Source: Candidatus Obscuribacter phosphatis (GTDB taxonomy: Bacteria > Cyanobacteriota > Vampirovibrionia > Obscuribacterales > Obscuribacteraceae). From it: a stretch of DNA of 64,000 nucleotides. The notes under the pieces were generated by a model. The model was not told where the DNA came from. It searched no databases and saw only the letters and a program-made list of their open reading frames with translations. The DNA lies in NCBI GenBank assembly GCA_001899315.1, contig MOYA01000003.1:396369-460368 (forward strand), given 5' to 3'. Shown here piece by piece: positions 33,198 to 41,235 of this stretch (its first letter is position 1; every line of letters starts with the position of its first letter). Position numbers and translations under genes: made by a program.

Positions 33198-34919
33198 ATG
33201 ATTCGCCAAACAAAATTATTGCCCAGACATTCATTTTTGACTTTGACCTTCTCGTCTTTGCTTTTGGTCGGCAGCATTACTTTTAGTGCACTGCCTGCGC
33301 AAGCCAAAGATCTGATCATCCATAATGCCCGCATCGTCACCATGGAAGATCACCTGCAAACGAGCTATCAAGCCATGTCGGTCGTTGATGGACGTATTGA
33401 AAAGCTAGGCAGTGACGCCGAAATTCTTGCCCTAAAAAAGAAAAAGACAAAAGTAATCGACTGCCATGGCAAACTAGTCTTGCCCGGTCTGCATGACAGC
33501 CACACCCATCTGGCTGAGGGGGCGCTTGAGATGACCCAGCTCAGGCTAAATGACTGTCGCAACCTTGCCGAAATAATAGAAAAGACAAAAGACTATATAA
33601 AGACCCATGCCGAACTGAAAGAAATTGTCGGTCATGGCATAGCTTTGCCTGCCGTGGCCGAAGCCCCGCTTACTTGCACCGACTTAGACAAACTAAGCAC
33701 TAAACCCATCTTGCTCTATAGCGAAGATGGGCATTCGCTCTGGGTGAACAGCAAAATACTCAATCGCATCGATAAAAATCTACTGCAAGAAAAAATCAAA
33801 GAGAAGCTAGCCGGCACCTTGGCAGATGGCAGCGCCAGCGGCAATCTGCAAGAAGAGGCCATGGAACTAGCCGAATCTTTTATCAAGGGGCCCAGCCGCA
33901 GACATTTTGCCGCCGTACTGAAACAAGCGGTAGAAAACGCGAATTCGCTTGGTATTACCAGCATTCAAGATGCCCATGTGCGAGACAATGTTCTCAGGGC
34001 ATACTACGACCTAGCCAGACGCAAAGACTTAAATCTTAGAGTAGAAGCCGCTTTAGCCACAAGACCCGATATGGATGCCGGCGACCTGCTTAAGCTGCAA
34101 GCCAAATCTTACAACTATACCTGCGGCAATTTGAGAGCCCGCTCAGCCAAAATCTTTTTAGATGGCGTGATTGAAACAGGCACGGCCGCCCTCATAAAGC
34201 CCTATGACGACAACCAAGAAAATTTAGGCAGAACCAATTTAGACCAATTAAAGCTGAACAGACTGGTATTAGAACTGGTATCAAGGCATTTTCAGGTGCA
34301 TATTCATGCGATAGGCGACAGAGCCGTGCGCATGGCTCTTGACTCTTTCGAACCTCTCAGCGAAATTTCGAAAAGCGAAGACCTAAGAAATATGATCGCC
34401 CACCTCGAACTTGTAGACGAACACGAATTACCTCGTTTTCACAAGCTGGGCGTTATTGCTAATATCCAACCCTACTGGGCTTTCCGCGACCCTTATGTGA
34501 CCAAGCTGACCGTGCCTAAACTAGGTCAATTGAGAACAGAAAGAATCTATCCTTTCGCTTCGCTCTCAAGCAGTGGTGCGCGCCTAGCAGCCGGCAGCGA
34601 TTGGACTGTTTCGACCATGAATCCCTTTAAAGCCATGCAAGTAGCCATGACCAGACAAGCCGTAGACGAAACACCGCAAGCCCCCTTGAACCCCAAAGAA
34701 GCTTTAACCTTAGAAGAGATCTTGAGTGCCTACACCACAGGCGGTGCTTACGCCAATCATCTAGATAAAGTTTGCGGCACTCTCAGCCCAGGCAAATATG
34801 CCGATTTCATTGTCTTAGACCAAGATATAACCAAGTTGCCGCCCAATCAAATAGGACAGACCAAAGTGCTTGAGACTTATCTGGAAGGCAAGAGAGTTTT
34901 TCCTCTAGACAGCAAATAA
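33198..34919 (+). CDS. secreted amidohydrolase (YtcJ-like, amidohydrolase 3 family)
   Basis: 573 residues. A signal peptide (LTLTFSSLLLVGSITFSALPAQA) is unusual for this mostly cytoplasmic family. The metal-dependent barrel shows LPGLHDSHTHLAEGAL, the variable strand with KIFLDGVIETGTA, HIHAIGDRAVRMALD, IAHLELVD and the C-terminal aspartate in LAAGSDWTVSTMNP, followed by SPGKYADFIVLDQD. Substrate unknown; relatives act on N-substituted formamides and cyclic amides. The ATG at 33198 is preceded by a weak site, TTTGGCG. Its 3' end overlaps the convergent GT87-like gene by 43 bases. Confidence 0.9.
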   Translation: MIRQTKLLPRHSFLTLTFSSLLLVGSITFSALPAQAKDLIIHNARIVTMEDHLQTSYQAMSVVDGRIEKLGSDAEILALKKKKTKVIDCHGKLVLPGLHDSHTHLAEGALEMTQLRLNDCRNLAEIIEKTKDYIKTHAELKEIVGHGIALPAVAEAPLTCTDLDKLSTKPILLYSEDGHSLWVNSKILNRIDKNLLQEKIKEKLAGTLADGSASGNLQEEAMELAESFIKGPSRRHFAAVLKQAVENANSLGITSIQDAHVRDNVLRAYYDLARRKDLNLRVEAALATRPDMDAGDLLKLQAKSYNYTCGNLRARSAKIFLDGVIETGTAALIKPYDDNQENLGRTNLDQLKLNRLVLELVSRHFQVHIHAIGDRAVRMALDSFEPLSEISKSEDLRNMIAHLELVDEHELPRFHKLGVIANIQPYWAFRDPYVTKLTVPKLGQLRTERIYPFASLSSSGARLAAGSDWTVSTMNPFKAMQVAMTRQAVDETPQAPLNPKEALTLEEILSAYTTGGAYANHLDKVCGTLSPGKYADFIVLDQDITKLPPNQIGQTKVLETYLEGKRVFPLDSK

Positions 34920-36130
34920 CCAGTGAGAATGCTTAGAGCAAGAAAGTGATAATTGACCGCCGAACCTTGCAAAGTAAGAATATAGTGAATCAGGGCATAG
35001 AACGGCAAAGTAAAACATAGCACCGGCACAACAAAGCCAAGCAAATAAGACCAAGCAGGCAGGAAGCGACTCTGCATCACAGGCTTAAGCGTCAAAATCA
35101 AAGCCGGCAAAAGCAGCACCAGGTCATAGCTATAGCAATGCAGCGAAAGAACCAAACCAAGAGGCACCGCCATTAGTGCGGTGGCAAGGGCCGGGCAGGC
35201 TTTTCTAAAAGCGGCACCCAAACAGGTTGTCGCAAGCAAAGTCAAGGCAAAGACAATGCTGCTCAGGGTGTTTATCCAAACCGCCGCTTCCTTGCCCCAA
35301 AATGGCAAGCGCAAAAGCTGACCCCTCAAAGTGGGGGTAGCCTCTGGGTTCATCCAGGTTAAATCGAGCATGGAAAACTGAAACAAAGAAAAATAGCCGC
35401 GGTAGGCTTCGCCGCAGTAGAACCAGGAAAAGAGCAAAAATGCCCCGCAAAGCAAGGCGAAATAGAGAGCAAAGCGCAGCCGCAACGCGCCCAAATGAAA
35501 GGCAAAAATGGTCAAAGCCAAATGTGGCTTAAGTAAAAACGGCAGCAAAACAAGAGCCGCCGGCCACCATTTCTCGCTGCCTCGTCTGACAAAATAAAGA
35601 TGCAAAGCCAAACTTAGAAAAAGAAAAGCCGAAAGTTGTTCGATGCGCAAGGCTTCCCAAACAGGACCAGTAAAGGGTAAGACGGCGCCAAGCCACATGA
35701 AAACCCGAGAGCCCATTTTGAAAGTCTTCATAAGCAGGCAAAGACCAAGAAGAAATAAGGCAAGCAAGAGAATCTTGACCAGAAAATAGGCATGTGCAGC
35801 AGGAAATACCAAAAGCGGAAGAAGAAAGGGCAGCGCCCAAGGACCAACATAAAGCGGAATAGCCCGGGTGCCTAAAGCCGGAAAGGTAGCAATCTGATAA
35901 GGAAAGAATTGGGCGACATCGTAGATGTCTTTAGCCCTGCCTGCAAAATAGAGGGCGGCGCCGCAATAAAATTCGCTTAGATCGGTGACTTGAAAGATAT
36001 TTTTGGCCGGCGGTGAAAGCACCAAAGTGATTGCTATAAACAGCAAGATGCCAAAAAGATAGTCAATTATCGTTTTGCCACTCTGCCTGCCGACCTCTTT
36101 ATCCAATCGATAGATCCTTAAACTTGTCAC
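34877..36130 (-). CDS. GT87-like polytopic mannosyltransferase-type membrane protein
   Basis: 417 residues, around ten hydrophobic segments. The first extracytoplasmic loop has the family signature DLSEFYCGAALYFAG followed by DIYD, as in GT87 (DUF2029) polyprenyl-phosphate-dependent mannosyltransferases. LLPFLLKPHLAL in the middle is also typical. It probably adds sugars to a lipid-linked or surface glycan on the outer face. The start is GTG at 36130. The last 43 bases overlap the end of the convergent amidohydrolase gene. Confidence 0.78.
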   Translation of the reverse strand: MTSLRIYRLDKEVGRQSGKTIIDYLFGILLFIAITLVLSPPAKNIFQVTDLSEFYCGAALYFAGRAKDIYDVAQFFPYQIATFPALGTRAIPLYVGPWALPFLLPLLVFPAAHAYFLVKILLLALFLLGLCLLMKTFKMGSRVFMWLGAVLPFTGPVWEALRIEQLSAFLFLSLALHLYFVRRGSEKWWPAALVLLPFLLKPHLALTIFAFHLGALRLRFALYFALLCGAFLLFSWFYCGEAYRGYFSLFQFSMLDLTWMNPEATPTLRGQLLRLPFWGKEAAVWINTLSSIVFALTLLATTCLGAAFRKACPALATALMAVPLGLVLSLHCYSYDLVLLLPALILTLKPVMQSRFLPAWSYLLGFVVPVLCFTLPFYALIHYILTLQGSAVNYHFLALSILTGYLLSRGKTLLPSR

Positions 36131-36199
36131 CGCTGAGGCTGCAATTGTGGCATATTAAGGCAACAATTTAGTGATTTTGCCCCCGCCGCCGAAATACCC

Positions 36200-38284
36200 T
36201 TGTCAAACCAAAATCAAGACCAGTCATTTGCCCCAGGAACCGTTATCGGCGGCTCTTACAGAATCTTGCGTCTGCTTGGCGAAGGCGGCATGGGGGCAAT
36301 TTATGAAGTCGAGCACGTGCATTTCACCAAGCGCTTTGCCCTCAAACTGCTCACCAAGGCAAGCGTGACAGAAACCGACTGGCTTAGATTTAAGCAAGAA
36401 GCCAAAGCCCTTTCTAAGCTGCCCCATGAAAATATCGTCCAGGTGAATGACTTGGGCATCGACAAAGGCGTGCCATTTTATGTAATGGAGCTTGTAAAAG
36501 GTGAAAGCCTGCGCAAAAAACTAAAAGACCGAGGCAAACTTTCTATGAAAGAGAGCCTGACCATTTTTGAAAAACTAGCCTCGACCCTGGCTTATGTGCA
36601 CGAAAACGGCATAATTCACCGCGACATCAAGCCAGACAATATCATGATTATCAGTCAGACAAAGCAGACCGAAGGCGGCACCAAGCAGGAGCTTGGCATT
36701 AAGCTGGTTGATTTCGGCATTTCCAAGCTATCAAACCCTGATACGCCCGGACTGACCCGTGCCGGTGAGGTCTTCGGCAGCCCAATTTATATGAGCCCCG
36801 AACAGTGCATCGGGCAAAAGGTAGACGGACGCAGCGATATCTATGCCATGGGTTGTGCCCTGTTTGAATGTCTCACATCTAAATCACCTTTCCTAGGCAA
36901 AAATGCCGCCGAGACCATTACAAAGAAACTCTCCGACCCACCACCACTTCTAAATGACGTCACACCAGATCAAAATTTTCCGCTAGAGCTGGAAGATTTA
37001 GTTGATTCAATGTTGGCTAGAGAGCCCGAGCGGCGCCCGGAATCAGCGGCTCGGGTGGCAGCAAAGTTGAGAAAGATAAGAAAGGCATTGCTCGATGGGC
37101 CGCCACAGTCGACGGCCAGGCGCCCGGTACGCACCAGTCAACACCAGCAGCCAAACACACAGAACCGTCCTCGCTTTGACGCCGAAGTGACCCAAACCAA
37201 TCTCAATAATGGGCTTGGGCTAAAAGTCGCGATTGCTGCTATCGGCTTGGTGGTGCTCACTTTACTAATTGTTTTCGTTGCCTTGCTGGCGCCGCTTTCG
37301 TCAAAAAACGATAGCGCCAGAAGTCATGTCGAAGAAGAGAATTCAGTCAAACTGCCGGAAAAGGAAAAGCGCAACTTAATCATTTATGGTGGGCATCCTG
37401 AATATGCAACACCGCCCGATTGGAATTTTCTAGAGAAAGCACCATTTTTGAGCAGACGCAAACCAAGCGGTGAGATCATTCTCAATTTTCCAGGCAAGAG
37501 CACTATCGGCAAATTTAGATTCACCATACTTGGTGCTCGCACCTCTGAAAAATTGGAAGCGAGAGGCTCTCAAACCCTGCCCAAGGATACCTGGGTCTTC
37601 TTCCAGCCGCGCGATGACTTGTTTAACCGACCATACCTGCTTAGGAAGCTGGAAGATGGCAGCATCTCAGACCTAGACTGCGAGTCTGAGATGTTCAACT
37701 GCGACTGCCTCGATGAACTTACTCACCTAAAATCGCTCAACTCGCTGCATATCAATCATACTAATATCAACAATCAATGCCTGTCTAAACTAAATTCGCT
37801 CAAGTCGCTAGAAAAGGTCGAACTCGACATCCCGACTCTCGAAGACGATGAAATAGCCAAGCTCAAGATTCTCAACAATCTGCGCTATATCAATATTGCC
37901 GGCAGCAAAAGTCGCTCCAAGACAATCGCCGCTCTGGCCGGCTCTAAAAAACTGAGAACACTCGTGCTTGATGGATGCCCGCTGACAGACCAAGACTTTC
38001 TCAACATAAGCAAAATAGTCAGCCTAGAAAGGCTAGATATTGCGGGCAGCGCCCCTTCAAACCAAAACTTGCTAGCCTTGCAAAAACTGTCAAACCTCAA
38101 GGGAATCGATATCAGAGACTGTACAATTCCAGAAGAAACTTTCAAACTTTTCAAGGCTTTCCCATCCCTGCAAGGCATAAGATCTGACCTGTCAGGCGAA
38201 GCACTAAACAACATGAGACAATATCTCGCCCCAGTACAAATAGATGACGACAAATCAAAATTTAGAAACAGGCTATTCTATTAG
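36200..38284 (+). CDS. membrane Ser/Thr protein kinase with leucine-rich C-terminal domain (1)
   Basis: 694 residues. The N-terminal Hanks-type kinase (about 16-285) has the glycine loop LGEGGMGAIYEV, lysine in FALKLL, HRDIKPDNIM, LVDFGIS and IYMSPEQ. One transmembrane segment near 345-367 (IGLVVLTLLIVFVALLAPL) leads to an outside part with leucine-rich-like repeats (LTHLKSLNSLHINHTNI, LRTLVLDGCPLTDQDFL, LERLDIAGSAPSN). No PASTA domains. The start is TTG at 36200; no ATG is available in frame before the kinase. The paralogue follows 16 bases later. Confidence 0.93.
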   Translation: MSNQNQDQSFAPGTVIGGSYRILRLLGEGGMGAIYEVEHVHFTKRFALKLLTKASVTETDWLRFKQEAKALSKLPHENIVQVNDLGIDKGVPFYVMELVKGESLRKKLKDRGKLSMKESLTIFEKLASTLAYVHENGIIHRDIKPDNIMIISQTKQTEGGTKQELGIKLVDFGISKLSNPDTPGLTRAGEVFGSPIYMSPEQCIGQKVDGRSDIYAMGCALFECLTSKSPFLGKNAAETITKKLSDPPPLLNDVTPDQNFPLELEDLVDSMLAREPERRPESAARVAAKLRKIRKALLDGPPQSTARRPVRTSQHQQPNTQNRPRFDAEVTQTNLNNGLGLKVAIAAIGLVVLTLLIVFVALLAPLSSKNDSARSHVEEENSVKLPEKEKRNLIIYGGHPEYATPPDWNFLEKAPFLSRRKPSGEIILNFPGKSTIGKFRFTILGARTSEKLEARGSQTLPKDTWVFFQPRDDLFNRPYLLRKLEDGSISDLDCESEMFNCDCLDELTHLKSLNSLHINHTNINNQCLSKLNSLKSLEKVELDIPTLEDDEIAKLKILNNLRYINIAGSKSRSKTIAALAGSKKLRTLVLDGCPLTDQDFLNISKIVSLERLDIAGSAPSNQNLLALQKLSNLKGIDIRDCTIPEETFKLFKAFPSLQGIRSDLSGEALNNMRQYLAPVQIDDDKSKFRNRLFY

Positions 38285-38300
38285 AATTTAAAGTCAAGCC

Positions 38301-40388
38301 ATGGATGAATCTAGACCACAAAGCGATCTCGATGCCTCATTAAAGCCCGGCGATATCATCGGCGGTGACTATCAAATCATTGGGCTTGTGGCTGCGGGCG
38401 GCATGGGCAAGGTCTACAAGGTCAAACACCTAAAGCTAGGCCGAGAACTTGCTCTCAAAACCTTAAAGGTGAACCGCGGCACCCAAAGAGACTGGCAAAA
38501 AGACTGGAACAACTTCATCACCGAAGCAAAAGTGCTAGCCAGACTTGAACATCCGCATCTAGTCAAAGTCTATGACCTCGGCACAATCGACAATCGCCTG
38601 CCTTATTTTGTTATGGACTTTGTAGAAGGCGGCACACTCTCGCAAAGAATTCACAAAAGCGCCCTGCCTATAGATTTAGCGCTCAATTTGTTTGAAGAAG
38701 TGGCCGACGGCCTAGCTTATGCCGAAGACCTTGGTCTTTTGCATAGAGACATCAAACCAAGCAATATACTGCTCACCAGTTTAAGCGACCAGAATCAACA
38801 CGCCAAGCTGGTCGACTTTGGCTTATCGTCCACCTTGCATTCGCTGCAAGAGGTGGGCTGGCAAATAGCTGGAGCGGCAGCCAGGGTCTGCGGCAGCCCG
38901 CCCTATATGAGCCCAGAGCAAACGAGAGGCGAAGTCACCGACCAGCGCTCCGACATCTATTCATTTGGCTGTTCTCTGTTTGAAACTTTGACCGGTACGC
39001 CTCCTTTTGTCGGCGACACATCTTTGATCGTACTGAGCAAACATCAATTAGAAGAACCGCCCAGCCTGAAAGAAGCCACTCTAGGCAATGATTTTCCAGA
39101 ACCCTTGGAAAGATTTGTCAGACGCATGCTGGCTAAAGATCCGGCAATGCGTTACCAGTCTTTTCATGAAGTCAAAGCGCTCATTGCAAAACTGCGAAGC
39201 GCCCTGGCCAAAAGCGAGCAAACACCTAAGGCAAGCAAAAAGAACACCACCATAGCAAGCAAGGAAGAACAGGAAAGAACTAAAAAGACTTCTGCCCAGA
39301 AGACGCCTGTCAAGGCGACCATTCTTGCAGCAGCAGCGCTCTTGGTTGTGGCAGGTGGCGGCGCTTGGTTTTACCAAGCCTCAAAAACAACGCCACCACA
39401 GGCGACACCTAAAGAGAGCACACCAGAACTGGGTGAGCGCCTAAAAGACCCTGAGGAAGCGGCAATTAACGCTTTCAAGAAAAAGAGCGAGAACGACCCA
39501 GGCAAATTAGTAGACTGGTACTGGAGCAGTCATCAGGCATTCAGCCCGCTAGATGCAGGCGGCAAATACCAAATATTCAATTGCCCCGAAGGCATAAACA
39601 TGGGCAATTTCGCCATTTTTGATGCCAATGCGATGTCGCTCTCGGGCAAGACGATTGAAGCCGACGGCAGAATTATCCTACCCGAGGGCGAAAAGCTTAT
39701 CTATACACCTTCTCAGCTAGCTCTAGAACACCCTCAGTTTTTTCAAGCCTTTAAAGACAATGAACTATTCGGTATTAATCTAGCCAAAGCCAGCCGCTTG
39801 ACCGAAAATTCGCTCACACTCTTAGACTTTAGACCAGACATCGAGTATCTCGATCTATCGGGTGCAAATTTTGAAGCCAAACACTTAGCCAAGTTAGAAC
39901 AACTAACCAAGCTGCGCTTTCTGCGCATACCCAATACATTTTTGACCGGTGCCGATTTGGCTGGGTCAGTGGGTGCAGCTGTCTTGAAACGTCTCAAAGG
40001 GCTAGCCATCGGCAGAATAGCCAAAATGCCTGAAGCCCTTGCCGTCTTAGCAAAAAATGCCGACCTAACCTATCTTGAGATAATCGACGAACCCTTAGAC
40101 AAAGATTCGATGAAACAAATCGCAGCCGTAAGCAACTTAGAAACAATTCGCTTTGATAAATCACTCAATAACAGCTATCTTGTAAGCGAATTGAAGCCTC
40201 TCAAGAAGCTTAGCCAACTTGATATTGTCACAAGTCTAATTAGACCAAATATCAAAGAAGCTTTGTCTGAGCTTGGCAATTTGAAGATTATGGTGGTGAG
40301 GGAAGGCTTTATTGATAAAGAGCTTTTGGAAGAGCTAAAGGCAGCCTTTCCTGAGGTGCAATTCAAAGTAGAACCGGAAAGAATCTAG
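38301..40388 (+). CDS. membrane Ser/Thr protein kinase with leucine-rich C-terminal domain (2)
   Basis: 695 residues and the same layout as the gene 16 bases upstream, from which it probably arose by duplication. Kinase motifs are GLVAAGGMGKVYKV, LALKTLK, HRDIKPSNILL, LVDFGLSS and PPYMSPEQ. A Lys-rich juxtamembrane stretch precedes the transmembrane segment near 345-362 (ILAAAALLVVAGGGAWFY). The exterior part has leucine-rich-like units (LEYLDLSGANFEAKHL, LRFLRIPNTFLTGADL). The glycine loop begins VAAGG in place of LGEGG, still compatible with activity. The two kinases likely form one operon and sense envelope ligands. Confidence 0.93.
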   Translation: MDESRPQSDLDASLKPGDIIGGDYQIIGLVAAGGMGKVYKVKHLKLGRELALKTLKVNRGTQRDWQKDWNNFITEAKVLARLEHPHLVKVYDLGTIDNRLPYFVMDFVEGGTLSQRIHKSALPIDLALNLFEEVADGLAYAEDLGLLHRDIKPSNILLTSLSDQNQHAKLVDFGLSSTLHSLQEVGWQIAGAAARVCGSPPYMSPEQTRGEVTDQRSDIYSFGCSLFETLTGTPPFVGDTSLIVLSKHQLEEPPSLKEATLGNDFPEPLERFVRRMLAKDPAMRYQSFHEVKALIAKLRSALAKSEQTPKASKKNTTIASKEEQERTKKTSAQKTPVKATILAAAALLVVAGGGAWFYQASKTTPPQATPKESTPELGERLKDPEEAAINAFKKKSENDPGKLVDWYWSSHQAFSPLDAGGKYQIFNCPEGINMGNFAIFDANAMSLSGKTIEADGRIILPEGEKLIYTPSQLALEHPQFFQAFKDNELFGINLAKASRLTENSLTLLDFRPDIEYLDLSGANFEAKHLAKLEQLTKLRFLRIPNTFLTGADLAGSVGAAVLKRLKGLAIGRIAKMPEALAVLAKNADLTYLEIIDEPLDKDSMKQIAAVSNLETIRFDKSLNNSYLVSELKPLKKLSQLDIVTSLIRPNIKEALSELGNLKIMVVREGFIDKELLEELKAAFPEVQFKVEPERI

Positions 40389-40426
40389 CCCGAATTGATA
40401 GACGGCTTAGATTTACCCAGGACAGA

Positions 40427-40486
40427 TTTTGAAATAGCTTTTGAAATAGCTTTTGAAATAACTTTCGAGATAGCTTTTAAGATAAG
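40427..40486. repeat. 12-base tandem repeat between convergent genes
   Basis: Five consecutive copies of a 12-base unit close to TTTTGAAATAGC, the first two exact. It lies in the 120-base gap between the second kinase and the VOC gene, just past both stops. Confidence 0.88.
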
Positions 40487-40508
40487 GCTGGAACCGACTT
40501 CACCAGAA

Positions 40509-40895
40509 CTAGTCTTCATAAACCTCGAGCGGCAAGTCGTCGGGATCTCTAAAGAACGTAAACTTCTTACCGGTATACTCGTCGATGCGCATGTCTTCGA
40601 CCGGCACACCGCGCCCCCGCAAAGCATCAATAAAGGCAGGCACGTCCTTAACTGAAAAAGCCAGATGCCGCAAGCCACACGCCTCTGGACGAGTCAGCCG
40701 CGCCGGTGTTTCAGGAAAGGAAAAGAGCTCTAGCTGCCCGTCGCCGACCTTGAGATCAAGCTTGTAAGATTGCCTCTCGGCTCTATATGCTTCCGCTATA
40801 ATTTTTAAACCGAGGGTCTCTGTATAAAAGCGCTTAGAGCGCTGATAATCAGAAACAATAATGGCGACATGATGAATCTTGGCGGCAGTAAGCAT
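40509..40895 (-). CDS. VOC family protein, YaeR/GloA2-like
   Basis: 128-residue vicinal-oxygen-chelate protein with metal ligands at H9, E56, H77 and E124. It has the distinctive YaeR-type segments LELFSFPETPARLTRPEA, CGLRHLAFSVKDV, DEYTGKKFTFFRDPDDLPLE. These resemble lactoylglutathione lyases, but the group is largely uncharacterised, so glyoxalase activity is not certain. The start is the ATG at 40895 without a strong ribosome site. It converges on the kinase operon and diverges from the small gene at 40958. Confidence 0.9.
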   Translation of the reverse strand: MLTAAKIHHVAIIVSDYQRSKRFYTETLGLKIIAEAYRAERQSYKLDLKVGDGQLELFSFPETPARLTRPEACGLRHLAFSVKDVPAFIDALRGRGVPVEDMRIDEYTGKKFTFFRDPDDLPLEVYED

Positions 40896-40957
40896 AATCT
40901 CAAGCTCGTTTGGAAACGCTGTTATTGTAATAACAAAAGGGAGCGGCGCGCATCTTT

Positions 40958-41176
40958 ATGACAGAAAAAGAAAATGGAGCCAAAAGCATAGGCACCTGCA
41001 AAATGGACGCCCAGGGCACCCTTATACTTGATTTGATTGCCGAAGGTGATGACGGTTTAATTGGACACGGTCAACTGGTCTACGCCAAAGATCATCCTCA
41101 ATACCAGATGATCTTGCAACATGTTGGGCCGATGTTTCCAGGCGAAATCAAAGCAGTTATGCCCTGGCCCGACTAA
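40958..41176 (+). CDS. small hypothetical protein
   Basis: 72 residues, soluble, with no signal or motif I recognise (GTLILDLIAEGDDGLIGHG, PQYQMILQHVGPMFPGEIK). The even beta/alpha pattern and GGGAG upstream of the ATG support a real gene. It diverges from the VOC gene by 62 bases. It converges on the MshEN/TPR gene with 46 bases of T-rich, repeat-like DNA between. Confidence 0.6.
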   Translation: MTEKENGAKSIGTCKMDAQGTLILDLIAEGDDGLIGHGQLVYAKDHPQYQMILQHVGPMFPGEIKAVMPWPD

Positions 41177-41179
41177 GGG

Positions 41180-41235
41180 GCTTTATTTGTTCATTTATTT
41201 GTTCACTTAATTATTCATCTGTTTATTCATTCATA
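41180..41235. repeat. degenerate short tandem repeat at the stop of the MshEN/TPR gene
   Basis: On minus, units like TGAACAAATAAA recur (two exact 12-base copies and two or three diverged ones), starting inside the last codons of the gene and giving several closely spaced stop codons. Confidence 0.65.
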
